Positions 1 to 5,465 of a stretch of 11,387 bases of DNA are shown here, piece by piece (positions within the stretch are counted from its first letter, which is position 1; each line of letters starts with the position of its first letter). The DNA is taken from the NCBI GenBank assembly GCA_038223055.1, contig JBBRHF010000143.1:1-11387 (forward strand), written 5' to 3'. The position numbers and the translations under genes are program-made. Under the pieces are notes generated by a model. That model did not search any database. It saw nothing but the letters and a program-made list of their open reading frames with translations, and was not told the origin of the DNA. Source of the stretch: JBBRHF01 sp038223055. Its GTDB lineage: Bacteria; Actinomycetota; Actinomycetes; JACCUZ01.

Positions 1-104
1 AACCACTCAGCGGTCTCGCGGGACACGCTGACCTCGACCTCGTCGCCGCTCTTGACGAGGGCACGGTGCAGCGCATCGGCATCACGAGTGAGCAGTTCGG
101 TCAT
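1..104 (-). CDS. Antitoxin/excisionase-like protein, N-terminal part (partial at window edge)
   Basis: Only the first 34 codons are inside the window; they begin MTELLTRDADALHRALVKSG and continue with an acidic stretch and SRETAEW. The start is an ATG at 104-102, preceded by a clear GGAGG (111-115 on the + strand as cctcc) with a 6-base spacer, so the start is secure. The pattern (a short LLT-D-ALxRAL helix, a VEVS strand, then a helix around an ETAEW) resembles the N-terminal region of actinobacterial antitoxin-like proteins that carry a C-terminal excisionase/MerR-type helix-turn-helix and usually precede a PIN-domain toxin. That assignment rests on family memory and a short stretch. The HTH and any toxin would lie outside the window. 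Confidence 0.5.
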   Translation of the reverse strand, partial: MTELLTRDADALHRALVKSGDEVEVSVSRETAEW

Positions 105-110
105 GACCCA

Positions 111-136
111 CCTCCAAGGGCTCCATCTGCATTATC
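111..136 (-). promoter_or_regulatory. Putative promoter -10 and RBS of the leftward antitoxin-like gene
   Basis: Read leftward, a GATAAT hexamer (131-136), close to the TATAAT consensus, lies about 16 bases upstream of the GGAGG at 111-115. This gives a short leader before the ATG at 104. The neighbourhood 128-156 is unusually AT-rich for this window. Its ends (CTGCATTA and, on the opposite strand, CTGCTACA) form an imperfect inverted repeat that could be an autoregulatory operator. No good -35 is visible, so this is a weak call. Confidence 0.3.
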
Positions 137-239
137 TGAAACAACTGTAGCAGGTGACCCATACGGCCGCGCACGAGCGGCTCGGACGTTCCCGGCATCG
201 CGAGTTGGATTTGGAAGCATCGGTCCGCGAGGAGTCTCC

Positions 240-332
240 ATGTACAAGAACCAAGACAATGCCAGTGGCGGCAGCAGCAGCGCGTCCGAGGGGGCCGGTT
301 GTCTGGGCGGCCAGTGCGGCGGGGGTAGGTAG
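240..332 (+). CDS. Small Gly/Ser/Cys-rich peptide, 30 aa, unrecognised
   Basis: ATG at 240 follows GAGGAG (229-234) with a 5-base spacer, one of the best ribosome binding sites in the window, and the frame stops at TAG 330-332. The peptide has a polar N-terminus (MYKNQDNASGG), then SSSASEGAG, then CLGGQC and a final GGGR. Two cysteines four residues apart sit in a glycine-rich C-terminus. I do not recognise it. A Cys/Gly C-terminal core behind a polar leader is compatible with a ribosomally made modified peptide or a small metal-binding peptide. No modification enzyme lies nearby, and 30 codons is short enough for a chance ORF, so this is tentative. Confidence 0.35.
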   Translation: MYKNQDNASGGSSSASEGAGCLGGQCGGGR

Positions 333-389
333 CCGGTCGCCTTTGGTGCGTGGCCGCGTCACGTCGAGCGGTCATCCCGACACTGTGCA

Positions 390-628
390 CTAGATGATCG
401 ATTCCAAGGGGTCAGTGGTCGTAGGCGAGCAGTGAGCGTGGGATGGGTTGGCCGGTGTGGTCGTTGTGCCAGATCGCGGCGGTCAGGGCGAGGATGCGTT
501 GCAGGACGCGGACCATGACTCCGGCGGTGGTTCGGCCGCCGTGTCGTTCCAGGTCGAGTTGGCCCTTGTAGCGCCGAAGGTTACTGGGGCGCGACACGCC
601 GACCAACCCCTTGAAATCGATCATCTAG
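390..628 (-). mobile_element. MITE-like internally deleted IS982-type element, 239 bp
   Basis: The element is bounded by 22-bp terminal inverted repeats at 390-411 and 607-628 with a single mismatch (left arm starts CTAGATGATCGATTCC; right arm reads CCCCTTGAAATCGATCATC). Between them, leftward, lies a 70-codon open frame (624-412) that starts inside the right repeat and ends with TGA immediately inside the left repeat. Its C-terminal two thirds (KGQLDLERHGGRT, QRILALTAAIWHND, RSLLAYDH) matches the C-terminus I know from actinobacterial IS982-family transposases. The front of the transposase is gone, so this is a deletion derivative that could move only with a transposase supplied in trans. 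I see no target-site duplication at the outer edges. The family name is from memory; the repeats and open frame are seen directly. Confidence 0.8.
412..624 (-). pseudogene. IS982-type transposase C-terminal remnant
   Basis: The open frame runs from an ATG within the right terminal repeat to TGA at 414-412, 70 codons. The first 12 codons are read through the repeat itself (MIDFKGLVGVSRP) and are probably not original protein sequence. From about residue 19 it matches a transposase C-terminus: the conserved LERHGGRT, a hydrophobic helix with AIWHND, and the family-typical RSL-AYDH ending. A full transposase of this type is about 250-300 residues, so roughly three quarters, including most of the DDE catalytic core, is missing. 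It cannot be an active transposase. Confidence 0.75.
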
Positions 629-1588
629 ATGACCGCGGTTGGTGCACGCTTCTTCGACGTCGTCGCCATCACCTGGTCCGCGCGCTCCTGGCGGATCGCG
701 GGAAGGTAGAGGGCGGCGCCGATGATGCTGAAGACGCCGGCCACGACGATGGCCAGCGCGGTGCTCGCGTGCTCGGCGTACGGGCCCAGGACGAGCAGGC
801 CGAGCGTGAAGGAGCCGCCGGCCACCATCGAGTTCATCCATGAGGGCGCCGGCCCGGGTCTTTCCGCCGGCCAGCTCGGAGAGCCGGATCGGGAACAGGA
901 CCTCGAACGCGATCATGCCGACCGACCAGAACACCTCGACGAGCAGCAGGCTGCGCAGCACCCGCGACGAGGACATCAGGCGCAGCCCGTCGACGACCGT
1001 CCGGGGGGCCTCGCGGGCCGAGCGCAGCGCCCGGCCCAGACCGGCGGAGTCGAGGTGGCTGCGGGTTTCCTTCATGCGTACGGCGATGACGACGATGTTG
1101 ACGGCGTAGAAGCCCAGGGCCACCCAGTAAGGAAGCTCGAGCGCGGTCATCGACGGGACCGGGTTCCAGGAGACCAGGCCGCCGGAGACCAGCGCGCCGA
1201 CGGCGATGGAGATCCCGAGTGCCGTTCCGGCGTGGGTCAGCGTGGTCTCGACCGTCACCTCGGGGTCGTCGGCGTGGGCGGTGTCGACGTACCAGGCCTC
1301 GAGGGGTCCGGAGTCCAGCGCGCGGAACAGGCCCTGCAGGAGCAGGGCCACGACGAAGGCACCGAACGTGTGGGCCGTGACGTAGATCAGGCCCGACCCG
1401 AGCGCGACGACCGAGGCGGCGAGCAGGACCGGCCGGCGGCCGATCGCGTCGGCGACACCGCCGGTCGGAAGCTCCAGGCCGAGTACGACGAAGCCCTGCA
1501 TGGACAGGATGACCCCGATCTGGGCCAGACTCATGCCGCGTTCCAGTGCCAGCAGCGTGCTGACGCCGATGGTGAGGCCGACGGGGAG
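625..1588 (-). pseudogene. MFS transporter, decayed (5' nonsense/truncation, internal deletion, altered 3' end)
   Basis: Reading leftward from 1588, the frame encodes LPVGLTIGV, then LALERGMSLAQIG, ELPTGG and the MFS motif A-like VADAIGRRPVLL, followed by several membrane helices up to GGKTRAGALM near 845. There the frame breaks. The homologous sequence resumes one frame over as MNSMVAGGSFTLGLLVLG and LPAIRQERADQ, ending at TAG 627-625. About 70-100 residues (several helices) that such transporters normally carry are absent at the join. In frame just upstream of LPVGL is TGA (1591-1589), where related proteins have a tryptophan (TR-W-LPVGL), so a TGG-to-TGA change is likely. No start region is visible beyond it. 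The stop codon lies inside the terminal repeat of the adjacent element. About 300 residues remain against a usual 400-430. Substrate unknown. Confidence 0.7.
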
Positions 1589-1610
1589 TCAGCGGGTGAC
1601 GGCGGAGGGA

Positions 1611-1951
1611 GACGTCGACCGGTCCGGCCCGATGGGTTACGACGGCTTCATCGAGGGCGTGGGGGCGATGGCGATGGGCGCCACGACGTGCGCTTTACAG
1701 CCGAGGATGTAGCGACCGTGCATGACCAGATGGTCGCCGCCGCGGCCGGCTTGACCCGGTGGCTGGTAGGCGGCGGGGAGCTGGCTGGGCAGTTCGCCGA
1801 CCGTGGGCTGCTTGACGAGGTGTGGGTGCAGTACGCGCCGGTCATGCTCGGTGCCGGCGCCCCGCTGTTGCCGCGCCGCCTCGAGTTGCGGCTGGACGAG
1901 CTCGCCGCGAACGGGGAGCTCGCCTGCGCAAGGTACGCGGTCCTCAAGTGA
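1611..1951 (+). pseudogene. Dihydrofolate reductase/RibD-like protein, decayed
   Basis: Two pieces of one family lie in different frames. Piece A (1611 to about 1690) encodes DVDRSGPMGYDGF and IEGVGAMAMGATT, the middle of the actinobacterial RibD-C-terminal/dihydrofolate-reductase-like proteins. Piece B (1685-1951) continues as DVRFTAEDVATVHDQMVAAA, WLVGGGELAGQFADRGLLDE and LGAGAPLLPRR, ending at TGA 1949-1951. GGGELAGQF is the nucleotide-binding segment. The family normally has about 35-40 residues between ATTY and DVRFT, so an out-of-frame deletion has occurred, and the N-terminal 25 or so residues are also missing. The remnant is head-to-head with the decayed MFS gene; one deletion could have removed both 5' ends and the divergent promoters. 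Confidence 0.65.
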
Positions 1952-2023
1952 CTCGCCGGCCAACGACGCGTGTGAACGCCTGCACGGAGCGGTGATCGCC
2001 AGGGTGCGCGCGTTCAACGGCCG

Positions 2024-2872
2024 TCAGGCTTGGCGGGCGAACACGACGACGTTGCTCCGATAACCACCGGCGGCACGGCGCGGGTCGAAGCTGCCGCCGC
2101 AGGTGATGAGGCGCAGCTCGGGTGAGCTGGTGTTGCCGTAGACCGCCAGCGTGGGAAAGGAATTCTTTGGGACGGTGCGGACAGCGTAGACCGCGAACCG
2201 TGCCACGGTCCCGTCCCTTCTGGTGACCTCGACCTTGTTCCCCGGCTTGAGCGAGCCGAGCCGGTAGAACACCGAGGGGCCGCTGGCCTTGCCGTCCACG
2301 TGTCCCTCGATGACGGCCGGGCCGACCTCGCCGGGAGCGGGTGAGCCGGTGAACCAGGCCGCCTTGTCGTAGTCGGGGCCAGGCTTCGGGACCTCCAACG
2401 TCCCGCGGCTATCCAGCCCGACGGTGGTGAGCGGCGAGGTCACCCCGATCGCGGGGATCCGGACCCGAGCCGGTAGCCGACCCGGTGAGGCGCCGGCTCG
2501 GGGGGCTGTGCCGACTCGGGGGGCTGTGCCGGCTCGAGGGGCTGTGCCGGCTCGAGGGGCTGTGCCGGCTCGGGCGGTTGTGCCGGTGCTGCCAGCCGAA
2601 CTCGAGGCCGGACCTGGCAGGGCGGACGGGGCCGACGGATCAGCCGACGGATTGGCCGACGGATCAGTTGCCGGGCCGAGCTTGCCGGCGGTTGCCCGGG
2701 ACGGGGCGGGCGGGTCGGCGTCCTGGTGCAGGACGCCGGCCGCCACCGCCGCGCCCCCTCCGGTGAGGAGGAGCAGCGCGACGGCGGCCTTGAGGACGGA
2801 GCGTCGACGTGGCCCGGCGCTGCGACGCTGGGCGCGCGGCGTGCTGGTGTCGCCTGGCCCAGCGCCGGGCAT
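2024..2872 (-). CDS. Class F sortase, membrane-anchored transpeptidase
   Basis: The product has 282 residues. A short basic N-terminus (RRSAGPRRR) leads into one membrane helix (about residues 26-47), then a Pro/Thr/Ala-rich linker (about 54-131) and a C-terminal sortase domain (about 133-280). The catalytic set is visible: His191 in EGHVD, Cys258 in LITCGG and Arg272 in YRSNVVVFA, the class F pattern. The enzyme should act outside the membrane, cleaving sorting signals and attaching proteins to the cell wall. The linker includes five 6-residue GTAPRA repeats and a DPSANPSADPSA run. The start ATG (2872-2870) overlaps the TGA of the upstream gene as TGATG with no separate ribosome binding site, so translation is probably coupled to that gene, its likely substrate. 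A signal-anchor enzyme with an intact active site; confident call. Confidence 0.92.
   Translation of the reverse strand: MPGAGPGDTSTPRAQRRSAGPRRRSVLKAAVALLLLTGGGAAVAAGVLHQDADPPAPSRATAGKLGPATDPSANPSADPSAPSALPGPASSSAGSTGTTARAGTAPRAGTAPRAGTAPRVGTAPRAGASPGRLPARVRIPAIGVTSPLTTVGLDSRGTLEVPKPGPDYDKAAWFTGSPAPGEVGPAVIEGHVDGKASGPSVFYRLGSLKPGNKVEVTRRDGTVARFAVYAVRTVPKNSFPTLAVYGNTSSPELRLITCGGSFDPRRAAGGYRSNVVVFARQA
2493..2582. repeat. Five tandem 18-bp units in the sortase linker
   Basis: Units start at 2493, 2511, 2529, 2547 and 2565, consensus ccggctcgaggggctgtg with few differences; two units are identical. Read leftward they encode a repeated GTAPRA hexapeptide, a flexible wall-spanning spacer. The near-identity at DNA level suggests recent expansion by slippage, so copy number may differ between strains. 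Confidence 0.9.
2631..2666. repeat. Three tandem 12-bp units in the sortase linker
   Basis: Copies of gccgacggatca occur at 2631-2642 and 2655-2666, with a variant (gccgacggattg) at 2643-2654. Leftward they encode DPSA/NPSA tetrapeptides in the membrane-proximal part of the linker, separate from the GTAPRA array. Confidence 0.85.
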
Positions 2873-3645
2873 CAGCGGGTGCCGGTCGCGGTCTCGCGGC
2901 GGCGGGCAGCGACCACGAGGCCGCCGAGGAGGGCGACCCCGCCGGCGCCGATCAGGCCCTTGTGCTCGACACCGGTCGTGGTCCCGTCGCCGGTCTCGAC
3001 GCCGCCGCTGGGCAGCGAACTCATCTGAGAAGCCTTCAGTGCGCCGCAGATCGCGGGGTCGGTGGCCTCGGTGGGCAGCTTCGGGTCGAGGTCGGACTTC
3101 GCCGCGCCGTCGTACTTGCCGTTGTTGTTGTAGTCGACGCCATGCACGACGACGACGGCTTGCCCGGCCTTGATGGCCTTGGCCACACCGGTGCTGACCT
3201 TGATGGAGCCGCGCTCGTAGCTGATCTTGCCACCGGCGGCGGTGTCGTAGCGGTCCACGGCGAGGGTGGATGCGGGCGAGGTGTCCCCGGTCTTGGTCAG
3301 GGCCACCACGACGGGTCCGTAGGCAGGGGCACCCTCGGTGGTGTTGATGTGGCCGTTGCCGTCGGCGTCGTCGCTCGTGGTGGGGCACTCGTGGCGCGCG
3401 TCGGCGCCGAAGTGGATGTGCGCTGCGTGCGGCTGGCCCTTGACCAGGCCGCGGGCCGCCAGGTTCACGGTCAGCGTCGTGCCGGTGACCTTCACCATCG
3501 CGGTGCCGCTCGCCGACGCGTCGTTCACCGGCTTGAGGCGCGCCTGGGCCGATCCGTCTGCTGCGCTGGCCGGTGCGGCGATCGCCAGCAGCGACACCAG
3601 ACCGAGTGCGGGGGCGACCAGGGCTGCTCTTTTCGTGCTGTGCAT
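2872..3645 (-). CDS. Secreted CHRD-like protein with calcium-type loops and C-terminal anchor
   Basis: The product has 257 residues. The start ATG (3645) follows GGAGGG with a 6-base spacer. A Sec signal peptide is clear: MHSTKRAALV, a hydrophobic core, and cleavage likely after ASA (28/29). The mature part contains the HAAHIHFG segment (73-80) that puts this family among proteins usually annotated as CHRD-domain. It also has an EF-hand-like loop DADGNGHINTTE (93-104) and a second Asp/Asn loop DYNNNGKYDG (171-180). Cys87 and Cys200 could pair. The C-terminus has the layout of a cell-wall sorting signal: SLPSGGVETGDG (210-220), a helix (231-247), then RRR (248-250). The motif is LPSGG rather than LPxTG. 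Because the next gene, translationally coupled, is a class F sortase, this is probably its dedicated substrate. Biological role unknown. Confidence 0.85.
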   Translation of the reverse strand: MHSTKRAALVAPALGLVSLLAIAAPASAADGSAQARLKPVNDASASGTAMVKVTGTTLTVNLAARGLVKGQPHAAHIHFGADARHECPTTSDDADGNGHINTTEGAPAYGPVVVALTKTGDTSPASTLAVDRYDTAAGGKISYERGSIKVSTGVAKAIKAGQAVVVVHGVDYNNNGKYDGAAKSDLDPKLPTEATDPAICGALKASQMSSLPSGGVETGDGTTTGVEHKGLIGAGGVALLGGLVVAARRRETATGTR

Positions 3646-3659
3646 GGGTTTCCCTCCAT

Positions 3660-3690
3660 GGTCCGGCGCGTGAACTGTGCCGGCCGGACC
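3660..3690 (-). promoter_or_regulatory. 8-bp inverted repeat in the leader of the CHRD-like/sortase operon
   Basis: GGTCCGGC (3660-3667) and GCCGGACC (3683-3690) are perfect inverted arms with a 15-base spacer, lying 2 bases upstream of the GGAGGG ribosome binding site of the CHRD-like gene. The repeat could be an operator or an RNA hairpin affecting translation. In GC-rich DNA an 8-bp repeat can arise by chance. No confident -35/-10 pair was found in 3646-3865, and nothing else in that gap looks like a gene. Confidence 0.3.
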
Positions 3691-3865
3691 GATTTCGGCA
3701 CGCGTTGTCGCGGCCGTGAAGGTGTTTCGGAGCGGCCGACATGTCCGGATTGCTGCCGAAGGGATCTGATTGTCGAGGCGGCCGGTGGCGCCCCTCGATC
3801 ACCTGACCCGTTGCGCACTGCGGCGGTCACTGGCATCGACGACCTCGGTCGCTACTGTGAATGGG

Positions 3866-4036
3866 TCATGCCGGAGCGGGGCGACCCGCCGGGCGCTGTA
3901 CGTGTCGCGCTGCTCGTTCCGCGGCAGCGACGGCGCTGTGGAAGGAGACCTCGCTGAGAAACCCCGGGGCGGCGACTTCGTCACCGGCGAGCCCGAACGC
4001 CGCGGACAGCGCCCCCGGGTCGGCGGTGTAGGTCAC
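3866..4036 (-). pseudogene. FAD-dependent oxidoreductase, C-terminal remnant
   Basis: This is a 56-codon frame from a GTG (4036-4034) to TGA (3868-3866). Residues 17-46 read GLAGDEVAAPGFLSEVSFHS followed by AVAAAERAARHV. That is the C-terminal FAD-binding segment of amine-oxidase/phytoene-desaturase-type flavoproteins (typically LAGDxxxxPGxxxEVSxxSA followed by an AA-R-A helix). The preceding 10-16 residues (VTYTADPGALSAAF) do not supply the long N-terminal domain with its GxGxxG motif, so about 350-400 residues are missing. The GTG overlaps the stop of the upstream remnant as GTGA, a normal coupling arrangement. VTYTAD may therefore be the true N-terminus, joined to the C-terminus by an internal deletion; that is inference. 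Confidence 0.55.
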
Positions 4037-4228
4037 GCCCCGATGAACGCCGGGGCCCGGAAGGTGGCCGCCAGCAGGACCGTGGCGAGGAGGACCGTGG
4101 CCAGCAGGACCGTGGTCAACTCTGACGAACCCGTTGCGCAGCCGCCTGTACACCGCCGCCGCGACCTCGGACAGCCCCGTCGACGCCAGTGCTGGCAGGA
4201 TCGGCAGCAGCCCGGCCAGCGGTACGTC
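4033..4228 (-). pseudogene. Frameshifted remnant of an unidentified membrane-associated protein
   Basis: Leftward, one frame reads DVPLAGLLPILPALASTGLS followed by EVAAAVYRRLRNGFVR (4228-4121), which looks like genuine protein. At about 4120 the plausible sequence continues in another frame as LTTVLLATVLLATVLLAATF and RAPAFIGA to TGA at 4035-4033. The last part is a hydrophobic, helix-like run made by a 15-bp tandem repeat. I cannot name the family, and the beginning is not recognisable above 4228. Both the repeat and the frame switch suggest decay, but the coding status is uncertain. Confidence 0.35.
4076..4120. repeat. Three tandem 15-bp units
   Basis: Units at 4076-4090, 4091-4105 and 4106-4120 all begin aggaccgtgg and end cgagg, ccagc and tcaac. 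Leftward they encode a repeated ATVLL pentapeptide in a hydrophobic segment. The array coincides with the frame switch at about 4120, so slippage here may have caused the frameshift. Confidence 0.85.
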
Positions 4229-4296
4229 GCCCCGCCGACGAACACCGGGGCCGGCTCTCCTCAGGCAGGCCGGCCCGGGCCAGGGCCGGCTCGCGC

Positions 4297-4665
4297 TCAG
4301 CGCGTCGCGGTGGAGCGGGCGGGCCGGCGTGTCTTCGTCGCCTTCGGCGGCAGCCGGTCGGCGTGAGCGACGGCGGTGTGCACCCAGTCGTCGAGCGCCT
4401 CGCCGCGAGCGCCGGCCGGCTCGACGTAGACCATGCTCGACATGGGTCGGCCGGTGAAGTCCATCGGCCGGACGTGCGCGTGGCGCAACGCGGCGGAGGC
4501 CGCATTGGGCCCGAGGCGCAGCATCAGGTCGTCGTGCATGACCCCGCAGACCATGTGCCGACGGACCATGAACGCCAGCCCGCCGAACATCTTCTGCTCG
4601 GTCACGTCGGCAGTGTCGGCGAGCACGTCGCGGATGCGGTCGGCCAGCATCTCGTCGTAGGCCAT
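4297..4665 (-). CDS. TfoX/Sxy N-terminal domain family protein
   Basis: The product has 122 residues. The start chosen is the ATG at 4665-4663 (MAYDEMLADRIRDVL), which has an AGGAG about 6 bases upstream; an in-frame start 18 codons earlier lacks such a site. The sequence follows the TfoX N-terminal domain: a helix at residues 3-16, then VTEQKMFGGLAFM, MVCGVMHDDLMLRLG and the MDFTGRPMSSMVYVEP segment. A basic tail (KATKTRRPARSTATR) ends the protein. In gamma-proteobacteria the full TfoX regulates competence. Actinobacterial single-domain forms like this have no established role, so only the fold family is claimed. It lies 88 bases downstream of an SRPBCC gene on the same strand and may be co-transcribed with it. 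Confidence 0.85.
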   Translation of the reverse strand: MAYDEMLADRIRDVLADTADVTEQKMFGGLAFMVRRHMVCGVMHDDLMLRLGPNAASAALRHAHVRPMDFTGRPMSSMVYVEPAGARGEALDDWVHTAVAHADRLPPKATKTRRPARSTATR

Positions 4666-4753
4666 GTCGCTCTCCTCGCTCGGGGAGGCCAGTCTCGATC
4701 GTGGCGTCGACATCGTCAACGGCTCCCCAGGACGGCATTTCCACGGCGACCGG

Positions 4754-5185
4754 TCAGCTCTCGAGGCAGGCCCGTAGCCGTTCGAGGTCGGCGGTGATGC
4801 TGCGCCGCACCTGGCGGGTCATCAGCGGGGTCGCCCAGCCGAAGAACCGGCCCGGGCTGCCGGCGGCTTGGATCGCGACGGACATGCCGCCGTCGGCGTC
4901 GGCGAGCTCGTAGGTCACCTGCATGGGGAACGGCCGGTCGACCCGCAGCTCAATGAGCCGGTCCGGCTCTTCCCGCAGCACGACGTAGCCATAGTCGAAG
5001 GTGCGGCCGAGGAACCTCGCGGTGCGCACGACGGTGGCTCCCTCGCGCAGGCGGCCGGGCTGGTCGGGGCGGCTGGAGGTGATGCCGCCGGTCCAGCGCA
5101 GGTCGTTGGCCGGGTCGAACATGAACGCCGCCACCTCGGGCCGGGGGCGACGGATCAGGACGACCGGTCGCACGTCGATAGACAC
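4754..5185 (-). CDS. SRPBCC (START/polyketide-cyclase-like) family protein
   Basis: The product has 143 residues. The start is a GTG (5185-5183) preceded by AAGGAG with a 5-base spacer. The sequence VRPVVLIRRPRPEVAAFMFD then LRWTGGITSS is the SRPBCC entry (first strand, then an amphipathic helix with a following aromatic). Mid-protein strands (RTFDYGYVVLREE, VTYELADADGG) and a long C-terminal helix (TRQVRRSITADLERLRACLE) complete the helix-grip fold. These proteins bind hydrophobic ligands, and many actinobacterial paralogues are of unknown function. No catalytic residue can be assigned. The length is normal and the gene looks intact. It is followed by the TfoX-like gene and preceded, after 33 bases, by a truncated SRPBCC stub. 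Confidence 0.8.
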   Translation of the reverse strand: MSIDVRPVVLIRRPRPEVAAFMFDPANDLRWTGGITSSRPDQPGRLREGATVVRTARFLGRTFDYGYVVLREEPDRLIELRVDRPFPMQVTYELADADGGMSVAIQAAGSPGRFFGWATPLMTRQVRRSITADLERLRACLES

Positions 5186-5218
5186 CTGCTCTCCTTCCCC
5201 GTGCGGTCGGCGTGCTGC

Positions 5219-5374
5219 CTAGCTGGTCTCGGGGAACAGCGGCTGCGGGCTGCCGCTGTCGGCGTACTTGGCGAGCCGGTCCATGATCATGGCCCAGGTC
5301 TGTGCGGTATGACCCAGGTCGGTCTCGGGGTATCCGGCGGCAAACCCGTGGTGGCGGAACAAGATGGAGGTGCC
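5219..5374 (-). pseudogene. SRPBCC/Aha1-like C-terminal stub
   Basis: The last 51 codons of a gene end at TAG 5221-5219: SILFRHHGFAAGYPETDLGH then TAQTWAMIMDRLAKYADSG and PQPLFPETS. The RHxGF...GHTAxTWAxxxDRLAxYxxxGxPxPxF pattern is the C-terminal helix and tail of SRPBCC/activator-of-Hsp90-like proteins. Nothing recognisable from the family lies further upstream in any frame; 5375-5465 instead holds the probable promoter of the divergent GH15 gene. About 100 N-terminal residues are missing. There is no ribosome binding site, so it is probably not translated as a functional protein. Confidence 0.6.
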
Positions 5375-5385
5375 ACCCCGGCAGG

Positions 5386-5415
5386 TTCTCAGGGCTGCGC
5401 AGCAGCGCGTAACGT
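5386..5415 (+). promoter_or_regulatory. Candidate promoter of the GH15 gene
   Basis: TTCTCA (5386-5391) and TAACGT (5410-5415) are spaced 18 bases apart, roughly fitting an actinobacterial housekeeping-type promoter (TAnnnT at -10), about 50 bases upstream of the GH15 ATG. A perfect 10-bp palindrome gctgcgcagc (5394-5403) lies in the spacer and could bind a regulator. The match to the -35 consensus is only partial. Confidence 0.3.
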
Positions 5416-5465
5416 CTGCCTGAGCCGCACGACTTCACCCCATCAACCGAGGACGGGAGCGTCCG

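Noticed and set aside
390..628. Inverted repeat pair read as a CRISPR, attachment site or large terminator
   Set aside because: There are only two arms, 195 bp apart, enclosing a transposase fragment; terminal repeats of an IS derivative explain them fully.
722..1684. Long open + strand frame opposite the MFS remnant
   Set aside because: Its product is Asp/Gly/Arg/Gln-rich without domain character before about 1685; it is the antisense shadow of the MFS gene in GC-rich DNA.
2424..3173. + strand frames with GAVPAR/LEGLCR-type repeats opposite the sortase
   Set aside because: The repeats are the antisense reading of the sortase linker array; the sortase frame carries the catalytic residues.
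3869..3957. + strand 29-codon ORF preceded by TACTGT, resembling a leaderless start
   Set aside because: The product is Arg/Pro-rich with no hydrophobic or structured pattern, and it lies opposite the better-supported FAD oxidoreductase remnant.
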